From assembly GCF_019711515.1 (NCBI RefSeq), contig NZ_JAIGNO010000015.1, positions 1 through 55,202 of the forward strand: 55,202 nucleotides of DNA, read 5' to 3'. The translations under genes were made by a program, and so were the position numbers. The notes below the pieces were generated by a model. That model had not been told where the DNA came from. It saw only the letters and a list, made by a program, of their open reading frames with translations, and did no database searches. The first letter of the stretch is position 1, and each line of letters opens with the position of its first letter. Shown in pieces: positions 17,744-26,429 of this stretch. Origin of the DNA: Qipengyuania qiaonensis. GTDB taxonomy: Bacteria > Pseudomonadota > Alphaproteobacteria > Sphingomonadales > Sphingomonadaceae.

Positions 17744-18435
17744 TGAAACTCTTCGCCAACACCATTGCCGCCGCCGCACTCGCGGGCACGGCAGCCGTCG
17801 CGACCCCCGCTGCTGCGCAGGTTGCCGGTATCGCCACCAGCAGCCCCGAAGTCGTGATCGTTCGCAGTCAGGCGCGCATCGCCGCCTATCAGCAGATCGA
17901 TCAGCAGTATTCCGCGCAAATCACCCAGTTGCGGACGCTGCGTCAGGAAATGCAGACGCTGCAGCAGAGCCTCGACACGGACAATAACGGTCAGGTGACC
18001 CAGGCCGAAGCTCAGGCCAACCAGTCGGTTGTGCAGCAGCTCCAGCAGAAGGAACAGCAGCTGTCCCAGGCATCGCAGCCGATCGTGCTGGCGCAGACCT
18101 ATGCCATCGAGCAGCTGATCAATGACTACCAGAATGTCCAGCAGCAGGTCGTCCAGCAGAAAAAGATCCAGCTTCTGCTCAATCCCGACGCGATCCAGTG
18201 GGCGCCGGATGCCGTCAATGTGACCGACGATCTGGTCGCGGCGTTGAACCAGCGCGTTCCGAGCGTGCAGATCACGCCGCCGGAAGGCTGGCGTCCGCGG
18301 CAGGAATCGCTGGCCACGCAGCAGACCGTTTCGCAGGTCCTGCTCGGCGTAGCTCAGCAGCAGGCCGCCCAGCAGCAAGCCACACAACAGCAGCAGCCGG
18401 CGCAGCAGCAGCCTGCGCAGCCGACCGGCCGCTGA
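17743..18435 (+). CDS. skp: OmpH/Skp-family periplasmic chaperone
   Basis: A periplasmic holdase that hands unfolded barrels to BamA. The 230-residue protein has a signal peptide ending near ATPAAA-Q (about residue 26), a long helical Gln-rich central part (about residues 45-150), and a low-complexity Gln/Ala/Pro tail after 200. At 230 residues it is longer than E. coli Skp because of that tail. It is translationally coupled to bamA. Assignment rests on position and on the hydrophobic-then-coiled architecture; sequence identity in this family is low. Confidence 0.85.
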   Translation: MKLFANTIAAAALAGTAAVATPAAAQVAGIATSSPEVVIVRSQARIAAYQQIDQQYSAQITQLRTLRQEMQTLQQSLDTDNNGQVTQAEAQANQSVVQQLQQKEQQLSQASQPIVLAQTYAIEQLINDYQNVQQQVVQQKKIQLLLNPDAIQWAPDAVNVTDDLVAALNQRVPSVQITPPEGWRPRQESLATQQTVSQVLLGVAQQQAAQQQATQQQQPAQQQPAQPTGR

Positions 18436-18457
18436 TTTCCGGACCAGAGGCAGGGTG

Positions 18458-18910
18458 ATGAGCGATTCCGGTTTCGACGTCGTCGAGGTGCTGAAGCGCC
18501 TGCCGCATCGCTATCCCCTGCTCCTGGTCGACCGGGTGGCGGAGCTGGTCGCCGACGAACGCATCCATGCGATCAAAGCGGTGAGCTTCAACGAAGATTT
18601 CTTCCAGGGCCATTTCCCCGGTGCGCCGATCATGCCCGGCGTATTGCAGATCGAGGCGCTGGCCCAGGCGGCCGGTGTGCTCGCGGTGGAAAGCCTTGGC
18701 CTCGCCGGTTCGGGGAAGCTGGTCTATTTCATGGCGATCGAGAACGCCAAGTTCCGCAGCCCCGTGACGCCGGGCGTGTTGCTCGATCTCAAGGCCGAAT
18801 TCGTTCAGAAGCGTGCGCGTGTTTGCAAGTTTGCGGGCGAAGCTTCGGTCGACGGCAAGGTGACGTGCGAAGTGCAGTTCACCGCCATGATTGCCGACGC
18901 GCCCGAATAA
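18458..18910 (+). CDS. fabZ: 3-hydroxyacyl-ACP dehydratase FabZ
   Basis: Dehydrates 3-hydroxyacyl-ACP in fatty acid elongation. The 150-residue hotdog-fold protein shows [13 protein letters not shown] with the catalytic His near residue 17, and [20 protein letters not shown] with the catalytic Glu. ATG 18458 is chosen; the preceding GTG at 18455 is also possible. In most Gram-negatives fabZ sits between lpxD and lpxA; here neither is present, matching a lipid A-less sphingomonad. Confidence 0.98.
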   Translation: MSDSGFDVVEVLKRLPHRYPLLLVDRVAELVADERIHAIKAVSFNEDFFQGHFPGAPIMPGVLQIEALAQAAGVLAVESLGLAGSGKLVYFMAIENAKFRSPVTPGVLLDLKAEFVQKRARVCKFAGEASVDGKVTCEVQFTAMIADAPE

Positions 18911-19004
18911 GGTTGCCAATTCCGGCGCTCGCCGCTATGCGCGCGCCTCTCCCATTCACAGCTGGACCGGTCGGAACCGTTCCGAAGCTAGAAGGACGAA
19001 TATC

Positions 19005-19232
19005 ATGAAGGCCGAAGGTCACCCCGATTATCACATGATCACGGTCAAAATGACCGATGGTACCGAGTTCCAGACGCGCTCCACCTGGGGTAGCGAGGGC
19101 GATACGCTGTCGCTCGACATCGACCCGACCAGCCATCCGGCCTGGACCGGCGGCACCAAGCAGATTCAGGAAGGCGGCCGCGTTGCAGCCTTCAACAAGC
19201 GCTTCGGCGGCCTCTCGCTCAAGAAGAACTGA
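19005..19232 (+). CDS. rpmE: 50S ribosomal protein L31
   Basis: A 75-residue L31 of the type without the zinc-binding cysteines (no Cys in the sequence). [20 protein letters not shown], then [16 protein letters not shown] and a C-terminal [13 protein letters not shown] are typical of the alphaproteobacterial C-minus L31. GAAGGA precedes the ATG. The Zn-free form is normally favoured under zinc limitation in organisms with both types; only one copy is visible here. A strong terminator follows. Confidence 0.97.
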   Translation: MKAEGHPDYHMITVKMTDGTEFQTRSTWGSEGDTLSLDIDPTSHPAWTGGTKQIQEGGRVAAFNKRFGGLSLKKN

Positions 19233-19260
19233 GCGCGGCGAGCCTTGCTGGCATTTCGAA

Positions 19261-19287
19261 GGGCGGTCCCAGGGGGCCGCCCTTTTT
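19261..19287 (+). terminator. Rho-independent terminator after rpmE
   Basis: GGGCGG (from 19261) pairs with CCGCCC (ending 19282), extended by internal GC pairs, followed by a five-T run. It sits 28 bases after the rpmE stop. Confidence 0.9.
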
Positions 19288-19347
19288 CGTTTCCTGCATC
19301 GAGCGACGCCTCTATTTCCGATCGGACAGGCTACAGGGAGGCTAGCA

Positions 19348-19671
19348 ATGAGCGCGTGGTTTTTTCTGGCAGGGGCGATCGCTCTCGAGGTGCTTGGCAC
19401 ATTTCTGCTCAAGCTTTCCAACGGCTTCGAGGATTGGCGCTGGGGTACGTTATCGATCTTCTGCTATTCCGCGTGCTTCTGGTTCCTGGCTCCGGCCATG
19501 AAGGTGCTTCCGGTCGGGATAGTCTACGCCATCTGGGCCGGGGTAGGGATCGTCACTGCTTCGATCATCGGGATATTCGCATTCGACGAGAAGCTCGGTG
19601 CTCTGCAATACGGCTTTATCGTCCTGATCCTGATCGGCGCCGTCGGGCTCAATCTGACCACGCAGCACTGA
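19348..19671 (+). CDS. Small multidrug resistance (SMR) family transporter
   Basis: A 107-residue protein with four predicted membrane helices. The first helix holds ALEVLGTFLLKLSNGF, with the conserved Glu (residue 13) that binds proton and drug in EmrE. WAGVGIVTASIIGIFAFDEKL in the third helix and ILIGAVGLNL in the fourth are also family-typical. SMR proteins work as dimers exporting cationic compounds or guanidinium; the substrate is unknown. GGGAG lies eight bases before the ATG. Confidence 0.93.
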   Translation: MSAWFFLAGAIALEVLGTFLLKLSNGFEDWRWGTLSIFCYSACFWFLAPAMKVLPVGIVYAIWAGVGIVTASIIGIFAFDEKLGALQYGFIVLILIGAVGLNLTTQH

Positions 19672-19701
19672 ACGGGTAAACCGTTCGGGCAGTGGGACCG
19701 C

Positions 19702-20124
19702 CTAGATCTCGGGCTTTTCGTATCGCATCACGCCCACATACCCGTAACTGCCGCTATCTGCGGGATGGTTCTGTCCATCGAACACGGGGACTTCGGGAAG
19801 GTCGTAAATCGTCATCCCGTCGATACAGGCGAGATTGATCCCGTAGTGATCGGGTTCCGAACGCAATTGATGAAACGTATGGATGCCGCATTTCGAGCAG
19901 AACCTGTGCTTCGCCTGCCCGCTGCCGAAGGTGTAGAGGGACAGCGCATTTTCGCCCTCGGTTGTCTCGCAATCGGCCATGGGTACGTCGAGCATGACCA
20001 CGCCTTTCATCGCGCAGATCGTGCAATTGCAGCGCCGGATCACCGGATCGGCGGGCATGGTGAAGCGGAACCTCACGGTCCTGCAATGGCAGCCACCTTC
20101 GTAGATCTTGCCGCCTTCGATCAT
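19702..20124 (-). CDS. GFA-domain (CENP-V/glutathione-dependent formaldehyde-activating type) protein
   Basis: A 140-residue zinc protein of the GFA family. The zinc ligands are in GGCHCRTVRFRF (Cys12, Cys14), CNCTIC (Cys32, Cys34, Cys37) and RFCSKCGIHTFH (Cys76, Cys79). Family members were first linked to S-hydroxymethylglutathione formation, but most have no proven activity, so a specific reaction should not be assumed. It is transcribed in the same direction as the adjacent hydroxylase, one base downstream of it, so they probably share an mRNA. Confidence 0.9.
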   Translation of the reverse strand: MIEGGKIYEGGCHCRTVRFRFTMPADPVIRRCNCTICAMKGVVMLDVPMADCETTEGENALSLYTFGSGQAKHRFCSKCGIHTFHQLRSEPDHYGINLACIDGMTIYDLPEVPVFDGQNHPADSGSYGYVGVMRYEKPEI

Positions 20125-20125
20125 C

Positions 20126-20761
20126 TCACCATCCCCAGGGCTTCTCGCGATACCACTTGGTTATCACGTATTTGAGCCCCTTTCTTACCTTCATTCCGTG
20201 GTGCAGAGTGTTGGGGTTTTCGCGAAGGTCGGGCCGCCGGTTGTTCCAGCAAACCAGCTTGCCGACTTCGGGTTGGAACATCTTCTTCACGGCCTTGAAA
20301 CGGGTCGCGCCGCCGGCATCGACATCGTTCAGATAGATCATGAAGGTCCAGGTGCGCTGTCCGGCGACCGAACAGTATTTTTCCCAGTCCTGTCCGCCCC
20401 GATTGAAATAGTCGCAGTGCGGCTTGAACTCCTGCCCGACATCGTAGCGCTGACCTTGCAGCGGTTCGCCATGCGCGGGATCGATCCCGTTGAGGTCGAA
20501 CAGCAGTGTCTCGAGCGCCTTCACCGCAGCTTCCCCGCTGTCGAGATCGCATGTCTCGCTGGTGCGGAAATAGCGATCGTCGCCCGCATCGGCGAGCGTC
20601 GAGGGGCGGCGATCCTGTTCGATCAGCCGGACCAGGTCCGCACACAAATCGGCGCCCGCGAAATCACGCAGTTGGAACAGTTCGAGCTTGTCGCTGGGAA
20701 CGCGTTGAACGCCTTCGCACGCAAGCAGTCTTTCGGCTGAAGATTCGCCCGGTCCCGACAT
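20126..20761 (-). CDS. 2-oxoglutarate/Fe(II)-dependent prolyl 4-hydroxylase-like protein
   Basis: A 211-residue double-stranded beta-helix dioxygenase. The iron ligands are His115 and Asp117 in KPHCDYF and a distal His at 187/188 in NTLHHGM; Lys197 would bind 2-oxoglutarate. EPLQGQRYDVGQEFKPHCDY and TFMIYLNDVDAGGATRF match the P4H-alpha core. The N-terminal 30 residues are not conserved-looking, and the start (ATG at 20761) is chosen because it gives family length; upstream sequence is promoter for tRNA-His on the other strand. Bacterial homologues hydroxylate proline in small substrates or proteins; the target is unknown. Confidence 0.88.
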   Translation of the reverse strand: MSGPGESSAERLLACEGVQRVPSDKLELFQLRDFAGADLCADLVRLIEQDRRPSTLADAGDDRYFRTSETCDLDSGEAAVKALETLLFDLNGIDPAHGEPLQGQRYDVGQEFKPHCDYFNRGGQDWEKYCSVAGQRTWTFMIYLNDVDAGGATRFKAVKKMFQPEVGKLVCWNNRRPDLRENPNTLHHGMKVRKGLKYVITKWYREKPWGW

Positions 20762-20893
20762 CGGCCCGAAGATAGCGTGAGCACAAACTTCGGCAACCGC
20801 GAAAGATAATTGCGTGCATTTTGCCCGATTGCGATTTTTGCTTCCCAATCCACGCTCATTGTGCAACAGGCACGCGCCGTTGCGCGGGGCGGG

Positions 20894-20921
20894 TTGACGC
20901 TGTCAACGTCAGGCGTATCAG
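20894..20921 (+). promoter_or_regulatory. Predicted promoter of tRNA-His
   Basis: TTGACG (20894-20899) and TATCAG (20916-20921), separated by 16 bases, resemble sigma-70 elements and lie 33 bases upstream of the tRNA. The -35 is nearly consensus. Confidence 0.5.
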
Positions 20922-20954
20922 GCCCCCTTTCCCGGGCGGTTCCGGGGGCATGTG

Positions 20955-21031
20955 GCGATCGTAGCTCAGTTGGTTAGAGCGCCGGTTTGTGGTACCGGAG
21001 GTCGCGGGTTCGAACCCCGTCGATCGCCCCA
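20955..21031 (+). tRNA. tRNA-His (GTG)
   Basis: A complete cloverleaf: acceptor GCGATCG pairs with CGATCGC, the D-arm holds GCTCAGTTGGTTAGAGC, the anticodon stem/loop is CCGGT-TTGTGGT-ACCGG with anticodon GTG, and the T-loop is TTCGAAC. The base before it (20954) is G and the discriminator is C, the G-1:C73 pair that marks histidine tRNA. CCA is encoded. Confidence 0.98.
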
Positions 21032-21082
21032 TTTCATCCCCCTTCCATCCGTCCACCACAGCTCTCTGGGGGCACGCGACGC

Positions 21083-22147
21083 ATGACGGCTTTTTGGACC
21101 GAAGCGGATTTCGACGATCACGAACTGGTTGAGGTCGTGCGCGACGCGAAAAGCGGCCTGACGGCGATCATCGCGCTGCATTCCACGCATCTCGGCCCCG
21201 GTGCGGGCGGTACGCGCTTCTGGCACTATGCCGAAGCATCGGACGCCATGCGCGATGCGCTGCGGCTGTCGCGCGGCATGAGCTACAAGAATGCCATGGC
21301 GGGGCTACCTATGGGTGGCGGCAAGGCTGTCATCCTGGCCAATAAGGACAAGACCAAGACGCCCGAAATGCTCGCCGCTTTCGCCGATGCGGTCGATGCG
21401 CTGGGCGGGAAATATGTGACTGCCGAAGATGTCGGCATTTCCGAAGCCGACATGGCCGCGGTTGCCGAGCGCACGCAATATGTGTCCGGCCTCCCGGTCG
21501 AGGGCGAGGATGCTGCGGGCGGCGATCCCGGCCCCTTCACCGCGCTGGGCATCTTCCTTGGCATCAAGGCTGCGGTGCAGCACAAATTGGGCAAGGACAG
21601 CGTCGCAGGTGTGCATGTCGCCGTTCAGGGCACCGGCAGCGTCGGCGGGGGTGTCGCCCGTCTGCTGGCCAAGGATGGCGCGAAACTGACGCTCTCGGAC
21701 ATCCACACGGACCGTGCAGAAGCGCTGGCCGCCGAACTTGGCGCAGAGACTGCGGCGCCCGATGCCGTCATGTCGGTCGCTTGCGACGTCTTCAGTCCCA
21801 ATGCGCTCGGTGCGATCCTCGACGATGCAGGCATTGCCCGGCTCGACTGCAAGATCGTGGCGGGCGGGGCGAACAACCAGCTTCGCCGTCCAGAACATGG
21901 CCCGCTGCTGGCGAAGCGCGGCATTCTCTACGCGCCGGATTACGTCATCAATGCCGGCGGTATCATCTCCGTGACGCTCGAATATCTGTGCCGCAACGAC
22001 AAGGCGCCTTCCGACATCAACGAGGTGCGCAAGCGCATCGCCCTGATCCCCGGCCGTCTCGAACAGATCTGGCAGGAAAGCGACAAGACCGGCGCTTCGC
22101 CCGATCAGGTTGCCGACCGGATGGCGCAGGAACTGATCGGCCGTTAG
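21083..22147 (+). CDS. Glu/Leu/Phe/Val dehydrogenase (leucine dehydrogenase type)
   Basis: A 354-residue NAD-dependent amino acid dehydrogenase, reversibly deaminating a branched-chain or hydrophobic amino acid to its keto acid. SYKNAMAGLPMGGGKAVI (residues 67-84) contains the two active-site lysines (69 and 81); VTAEDVGISEADM follows. The Rossmann nucleotide loop is VQGTGSVGGGVA. The length matches leucine/valine dehydrogenases (about 350) rather than glutamate dehydrogenase. An upstream in-frame start would lie inside tRNA-His, so ATG 21083 is chosen. Confidence 0.9.
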   Translation: MTAFWTEADFDDHELVEVVRDAKSGLTAIIALHSTHLGPGAGGTRFWHYAEASDAMRDALRLSRGMSYKNAMAGLPMGGGKAVILANKDKTKTPEMLAAFADAVDALGGKYVTAEDVGISEADMAAVAERTQYVSGLPVEGEDAAGGDPGPFTALGIFLGIKAAVQHKLGKDSVAGVHVAVQGTGSVGGGVARLLAKDGAKLTLSDIHTDRAEALAAELGAETAAPDAVMSVACDVFSPNALGAILDDAGIARLDCKIVAGGANNQLRRPEHGPLLAKRGILYAPDYVINAGGIISVTLEYLCRNDKAPSDINEVRKRIALIPGRLEQIWQESDKTGASPDQVADRMAQELIGR

Positions 22148-22207
22148 AACTGCACCCTTGCCGGGGCGGGTGTGCGCTGCCAAAGCGGTGGCGGACGGTA
22201 AAAATCG

Positions 22208-22930
22208 ATGCACGGCTTCGCCAATCCCAAGCGCTTTCTGTCACTTGCACGCTGGTTGACCCCGCTTTTGCTGGTCAGTGGCTTGCTGGTGAGCGCAGTT
22301 GCGCTGTGGTGGGGGCTCTCGCAAGTGCCCCCCGACCGGTTGATGGGCGAAACCGTGCGGATCCTTTTCCTCCACGTGCCGGCAGCATGGCTCGGCATGG
22401 GGGGGTGGACGGCCATCGCCTTCTCCAGCCTGGTTTTCCTGGTCTGGCGGCACCCGCTCGCCGGGCTCGCCGCGCGCGCCGCTGCCCTGCCGGGCCTGGT
22501 CTTTACCGTGATCTGCCTCGTCACCGGCTCGATCTGGGGCCGTCCGACCTGGGGCACATGGTGGGTCTGGGACGGGCGGCTGACGAGCATGCTGGTGCTC
22601 GCTTTCCTTTACCTGGCCTATATCGCGCTGGCGCAGGCGGCGGAGCGCGAGGGCGTATCGGCGCGTGTTCCCGCGATCTTCGGCCTGCTCGGTGCCATCA
22701 ACATCCCGATCATCAACCGCAGCGTCGTGTGGTGGAACTCGCTCCATCAGCCGCCGAGTATCACCATGGGCAAGAGCGCGATCGCCGACGAGTTCCTGGT
22801 CCCGCTGCTGGTCGCAGTGCTGGGCTTCTCGCTGCTGTTCGGAGGCGTGGTGCTGGCGCGGATGCGCGCGTTGCTTGCGGATATCCAGGCCGAGGCGCGG
22901 CTGCGCCGCAAGGCCATGGAGGCGGCATGA
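22208..22930 (+). CDS. ccmC: Heme exporter/chaperone protein CcmC
   Basis: First gene of the System I cytochrome c maturation operon. CcmC is a six-helix membrane protein that presents heme on the periplasmic side for transfer to CcmE. The 240-residue protein shows the tryptophan-rich motif WGTWWVWDGRLTSMLVL near residue 117 and conserved histidines in LFLHVPAAW and NSLHQPPS. ccmA and ccmB are not adjacent, so the ABC exporter must be encoded elsewhere. It overlaps ccmD by ATGA. Confidence 0.97.
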   Translation: MHGFANPKRFLSLARWLTPLLLVSGLLVSAVALWWGLSQVPPDRLMGETVRILFLHVPAAWLGMGGWTAIAFSSLVFLVWRHPLAGLAARAAALPGLVFTVICLVTGSIWGRPTWGTWWVWDGRLTSMLVLAFLYLAYIALAQAAEREGVSARVPAIFGLLGAINIPIINRSVVWWNSLHQPPSITMGKSAIADEFLVPLLVAVLGFSLLFGGVVLARMRALLADIQAEARLRRKAMEAA

Positions 22931-23070
22931 TGCGCGAAGCGCTGGACCAGTGGGATTTCGTCGTCGCGGCCTATGCGGTCGGTGTCGTCGGCACGTTGGC
23001 GATGGTCGCCTGGGCCTGGCTCGACATGAAGCGCGCCGAAAAGCGCCGCGAGGAGAGCAGGAAAAAATGA
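22927..23070 (+). CDS. ccmD: Heme exporter protein CcmD
   Basis: A 47-residue single-helix protein (WDFVVAAYAVGVVGTLAMVA) followed by a strongly basic tail (KRAEKRREESRKK), the standard CcmD layout. It stabilises the CcmC-heme-CcmE complex. It begins in an ATGA overlap with ccmC and ends in an ATGA overlap with ccmE. An alternative start one codon later is possible. Confidence 0.9.
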   Translation: MMREALDQWDFVVAAYAVGVVGTLAMVAWAWLDMKRAEKRREESRKK

Positions 23071-23537
23071 CCGCGTTGAAGGCCAAACACCAGCGCCTGG
23101 TTCTGGTGGTGCTTGCATTGATCGCGCTTGTGGGGGCGGGGTTGCTGGCCGCCTATGCGCTGCGCAATCAAGCGAGCTATTTCTACCTGCCCGAGCAGAT
23201 GCTGGAAAACCCGCCCGAGGTGGGGCAGGCCGTGCGTCTTGGCGGGATGGTCGAGCTGGGATCGCTCCAGACGGCTGCCGACGGCGTGACGTTGACCTTT
23301 GCCGTGACCGGCAAGGACGATGCCCGCGTGCCGGTAAGGTTCAGCGGGATCGCTCCGGATCTGTTCGTCGAAGGCTCGGGCGTGGTGGCCGAAGGTCGCC
23401 TCGGCCCCGACGGAACATTCGTCGCGGACAACCTCCTTGCCAAGCATGACGAGAACTACGTTCCGCGCGAATTGCAGGAGATGGACGAGCATCAGGCCGC
23501 CAAAATGGCCGAGGAAACGACGGTCGGCCTCGAATGA
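23067..23537 (+). CDS. ccmE: Cytochrome c maturation protein CcmE
   Basis: The periplasmic heme chaperone. The 156-residue protein has an N-terminal membrane anchor (LVLVVLALIALVGAGLLAAY, residues 11-30), an OB-fold domain, and the heme-binding His127 with Tyr131 in LAKHDENYVP, the covalent heme attachment site of the HxxxY type. A charged, flexible tail follows. It is overlapped by ccmF (ATGA). Confidence 0.97.
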   Translation: MTALKAKHQRLVLVVLALIALVGAGLLAAYALRNQASYFYLPEQMLENPPEVGQAVRLGGMVELGSLQTAADGVTLTFAVTGKDDARVPVRFSGIAPDLFVEGSGVVAEGRLGPDGTFVADNLLAKHDENYVPRELQEMDEHQAAKMAEETTVGLE

Positions 23538-25489
23538 TCGCAGAGCTCGGTCTTGCCGCCCTGTGGCTCGCTGCCGCGCTGGCCGCGTTGCAGATGGTCG
23601 CGGGCTTCATGGCCGTGCGAGACGATGGTTCGAGCGAGCTTGTCAGGCTGATCCGCCCTGCCGCGATAGCGCAAGGAGTGCTGGTCACATTCTCTTTCGC
23701 CATGCTCGTCTGGTTGTTCGCCATCACCGACCTGTCGGTAAAGCTGGTCGTATCGAATTCGCATTCCATGAAGCCGCTCATCTTCAAGCTATCGGGCACC
23801 TGGGGCAATCACGAAGGCTCGATGCTGTTGTGGGTGATGGTGATGGGCCTCGCCGGTGCGCTCATCGCGGCCGTGGAACGACGTCTGCCCGAGCGGACCA
23901 TGAATGCCACCTTGGCTGCGCAGGGCGTTGTATCGCTGGGCTTTTATGCCTTTCTGCTGCTCAGTTCGAACCCGTTCGAGCGGCTGCCGACGCCGGCACC
24001 CGAAGGTATGGGCCTCAATCCGCTACTGCAGGATATCGGTCTCGCTTTCCATCCGCCCACGCTTTATCTCGGCTATGTCGGTCTGTCGGTCGCCTTCAGC
24101 TTTGCGGTGGGTGCGCTCCTGACGCGGCAGGTTACGCCCAACTTCGCCCGTGCCATGCGGCCTTGGGTGCTGGGGGCCTGGGTGATGCTGACCGTGGGCA
24201 TCACCGCCGGCAGCTACTGGGCTTATTACGAACTTGGCTGGGGCGGCTGGTGGTTCTGGGACCCGGTCGAAAATGCCTCGCTCATGCCGTGGCTGGCGGC
24301 GACCGCGCTGCTGCATTCGGCCAGTGTCCTTGCCAGCCGCGATGCCTTGCGGACCTGGACCATCATGCTCGGCGTGGTGGCCTTCTCGATGAGCATGGTC
24401 GGTACGTTTCTGGTACGTTCGGGCATCCTGACCAGTGTGCACGCCTTCGCCGTAGACCCCGAGCGCGGCAGCTTCATCCTCGTACTGCTCGGTATCTTCA
24501 TCGGCGGCGCGCTGCTGCTCTTCGCCCTGCGCGCCAGCACGATCAGCGAAGGTCAGCGATTCGCACTGGCGAGCCGCGAGGGTGCGCTGGTTTTCAACAA
24601 TGTCATGCTCAGCGCGATCCTTGCCATCGTGCTGCTGGGCACGCTCTACCCGCTGCTGACCGAAGCTTTCGACGTCCGCGTCTCGGTCGGTCCGCCATAT
24701 TTCAACCCGGTCGGCGCCATCTTCACGGTGCCCATGCTGGCGGTGATGGCCGTCGGGCCGCTCTTGCGCTGGCGACGCGACCGGGCTGACCGGATCGGCA
24801 GGGAAGTGGCGCTGTTCGCCGCGCTGGTGCTTGCCGCGCTGATCTTGTTCAGCCTGCTAGCCGAAATGGCGATCCTGCCATTGCTCGGCCTGGCGCTGGG
24901 CATCGGCCTGGCCGTGGCGAGCCTGCTGCCGCTGCGCGGGCGTAAACTGTCGCGCACGCCGCTGGCCACCTGGGGCATGGTGACCGCCCATTTCGGCATA
25001 GCCGTCGCGCTGATCGGCATGGCCAGCGAGAGTGCGTTCACAGAGGAGCGCCTTGCCGCAGTGGCCGAGGGCGGTAGCACCACGGTGGGACCGTGGACCA
25101 TCGAACTCCAGGGCGTCGAACCGGTCGCAGGCCCCAACTGGACGGCGATCCAAGGGCGTCTGGCGGCGAGCTACGATGGTGGCGAGGTCAAAATGCTGAC
25201 GCCCCAGTCGCGCAATTTCTGGGCGCCGCCCCAGCAGACCACCGAAAGCGCGCTGGTAACGCGTTGGAATGGCCAGCTTTATGCCGTTGTCGGTGACCGC
25301 GCGCCGGATGGCCGCTGGCAACTGCGCTTGTGGTGGAAGCCGCTGGTGCCGCTGATCTGGTATGGTGGGCTGCTCGTTGCGCTGGGCGGTGTGCTGGCGC
25401 TGATCGGGCGCGTGATCAGCGATATCAGGCATCGCCGCCTCGCCGCCCGCATTGCCCAGCGCCGCGCCGACCGGGAGGCAATGGCATGA
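23534..25489 (+). CDS. ccmF: Cytochrome c heme lyase subunit CcmF
   Basis: The large membrane subunit of the heme ligation complex. The 651-residue polytopic protein carries the heme-handling motif GGWWFWDPVENASLMPWL at about residues 236-253 and conserved histidines in AFHPPTLYLGY, LLHSASVL and SVHAF. It receives holo-CcmE and attaches heme to apocytochrome c together with CcmH/CcmI, all encoded downstream with four-base overlaps. Confidence 0.97.
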   Translation: MIAELGLAALWLAAALAALQMVAGFMAVRDDGSSELVRLIRPAAIAQGVLVTFSFAMLVWLFAITDLSVKLVVSNSHSMKPLIFKLSGTWGNHEGSMLLWVMVMGLAGALIAAVERRLPERTMNATLAAQGVVSLGFYAFLLLSSNPFERLPTPAPEGMGLNPLLQDIGLAFHPPTLYLGYVGLSVAFSFAVGALLTRQVTPNFARAMRPWVLGAWVMLTVGITAGSYWAYYELGWGGWWFWDPVENASLMPWLAATALLHSASVLASRDALRTWTIMLGVVAFSMSMVGTFLVRSGILTSVHAFAVDPERGSFILVLLGIFIGGALLLFALRASTISEGQRFALASREGALVFNNVMLSAILAIVLLGTLYPLLTEAFDVRVSVGPPYFNPVGAIFTVPMLAVMAVGPLLRWRRDRADRIGREVALFAALVLAALILFSLLAEMAILPLLGLALGIGLAVASLLPLRGRKLSRTPLATWGMVTAHFGIAVALIGMASESAFTEERLAAVAEGGSTTVGPWTIELQGVEPVAGPNWTAIQGRLAASYDGGEVKMLTPQSRNFWAPPQQTTESALVTRWNGQLYAVVGDRAPDGRWQLRLWWKPLVPLIWYGGLLVALGGVLALIGRVISDIRHRRLAARIAQRRADREAMA

Positions 25490-26013
25490 GCTGGCGCCTG
25501 TGGGTTCCGCTGTTCGCCTTCGCGCTGTTTCTGGGGCTTGCGGCCTACCAGCTGACCCAGCCGAAGGACGATTTCGTCGAAAGCCGGATGGTCGGGCAGG
25601 AATTGCCCTATTTCGAACTCCCGCCTGCGATGGACGGTATACAGGGCGTCTCCAACGCCACTTTTGCGGACGGGAAGCCGCGCCTGCTCAACATCTGGGC
25701 CAGTTGGTGCCTGCCCTGCATCGCCGAGGCACCGCATCTCGAAAGCCTGAAACGGCAGGGGGCCGAGATCGTGGGCGTGGCCATCCGCGACCGGCCCGAG
25801 GATGTCGCGCGCTTCCTAGCGCAGCATGGCAATCCCTATGCGCGCATTGGGCGCGACGATCTGTCGGAAGTGCAGCTCGCCATCGGTTCGTCGGGCGTCC
25901 CGGAAACCTTCGTGGTCGATGGCAAGGGCGTGATCCGCTACCAGCATATCGGCGACATTCGCGAAAACGACGTGCCGATCCTGCTCGAGAAACTGGCGGA
26001 GGCAGGTGAATGA
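25486..26013 (+). CDS. ccmG: Thiol:disulfide interchange protein CcmG/DsbE
   Basis: A membrane-anchored thioredoxin that reduces the CXXCH cysteines of apocytochrome c. The 175-residue protein has an N-terminal helix (VPLFAFALFLGLAAY) and the active site WASWCLPC with Cys75 and Cys78. GVPETFVVDGKGVIRY contains the cis-proline loop. It overlaps ccmF and ccmH by ATGA. Confidence 0.96.
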   Translation: MSWRLWVPLFAFALFLGLAAYQLTQPKDDFVESRMVGQELPYFELPPAMDGIQGVSNATFADGKPRLLNIWASWCLPCIAEAPHLESLKRQGAEIVGVAIRDRPEDVARFLAQHGNPYARIGRDDLSEVQLAIGSSGVPETFVVDGKGVIRYQHIGDIRENDVPILLEKLAEAGE

Positions 26014-26429
26014 GACGCTTGATTCTGCTGCTGAACGCGGTGTTGCTGTGCAGTCTGTTCGGCCCGGCACTGGCGCAGGATACGATGCCACCGGCGCCCT
26101 ATGCCTATCGCCAGCTCGACGATCCGGGGCAGGAAGCCGCCGCGCAGGACCTGATGGAAACCCTGCGCTGCCTCAAGTGCCAGTCGCAATCCATCGCCGA
26201 TAGCGATGCGCCGATGGCGGGCGACATGCGCCATCAGGTACGCATCCGCATCGCCGCCGGCGAAAGTCCCGACGACATCCGGACCTGGCTGGTGCAGCGC
26301 TATGGCGACTATGTGAGTTACAAGCCCGAGGTCAGCTCGACGACCTGGCCGCTCTTCGCCATTCCCGTGCTGCTGATATTGCTGGCTGGCGGCATCCTTG
26401 TCGGCCGTTTCAGGCGGCGAGGGGCATGA
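26010..26429 (+). CDS. ccmH: Cytochrome c-type biogenesis protein CcmH
   Basis: A 139-residue CcmL/CcmH-type oxidoreductase. A signal segment ends near FGPALA-Q (residue 22), the active-site motif LRCLKCQSQ has Cys54 and Cys57, and RTWLVQRYGDYVSYKP is the second family motif. A C-terminal helix (LFAIPVLLILLAGGILVG) anchors it. It works with CcmG and CcmF in thioreduction and heme ligation. Confidence 0.96.
   Translation: MRRLILLLNAVLLCSLFGPALAQDTMPPAPYAYRQLDDPGQEAAAQDLMETLRCLKCQSQSIADSDAPMAGDMRHQVRIRIAAGESPDDIRTWLVQRYGDYVSYKPEVSSTTWPLFAIPVLLILLAGGILVGRFRRRGA

Noticed and set aside
14780..17779. A 999-residue open frame antisense to bamA
   Set aside because: It is the mirror frame of a strongly biased high-GC gene; it has no domain, no ribosome binding site and runs through the full BamA coding sequence.
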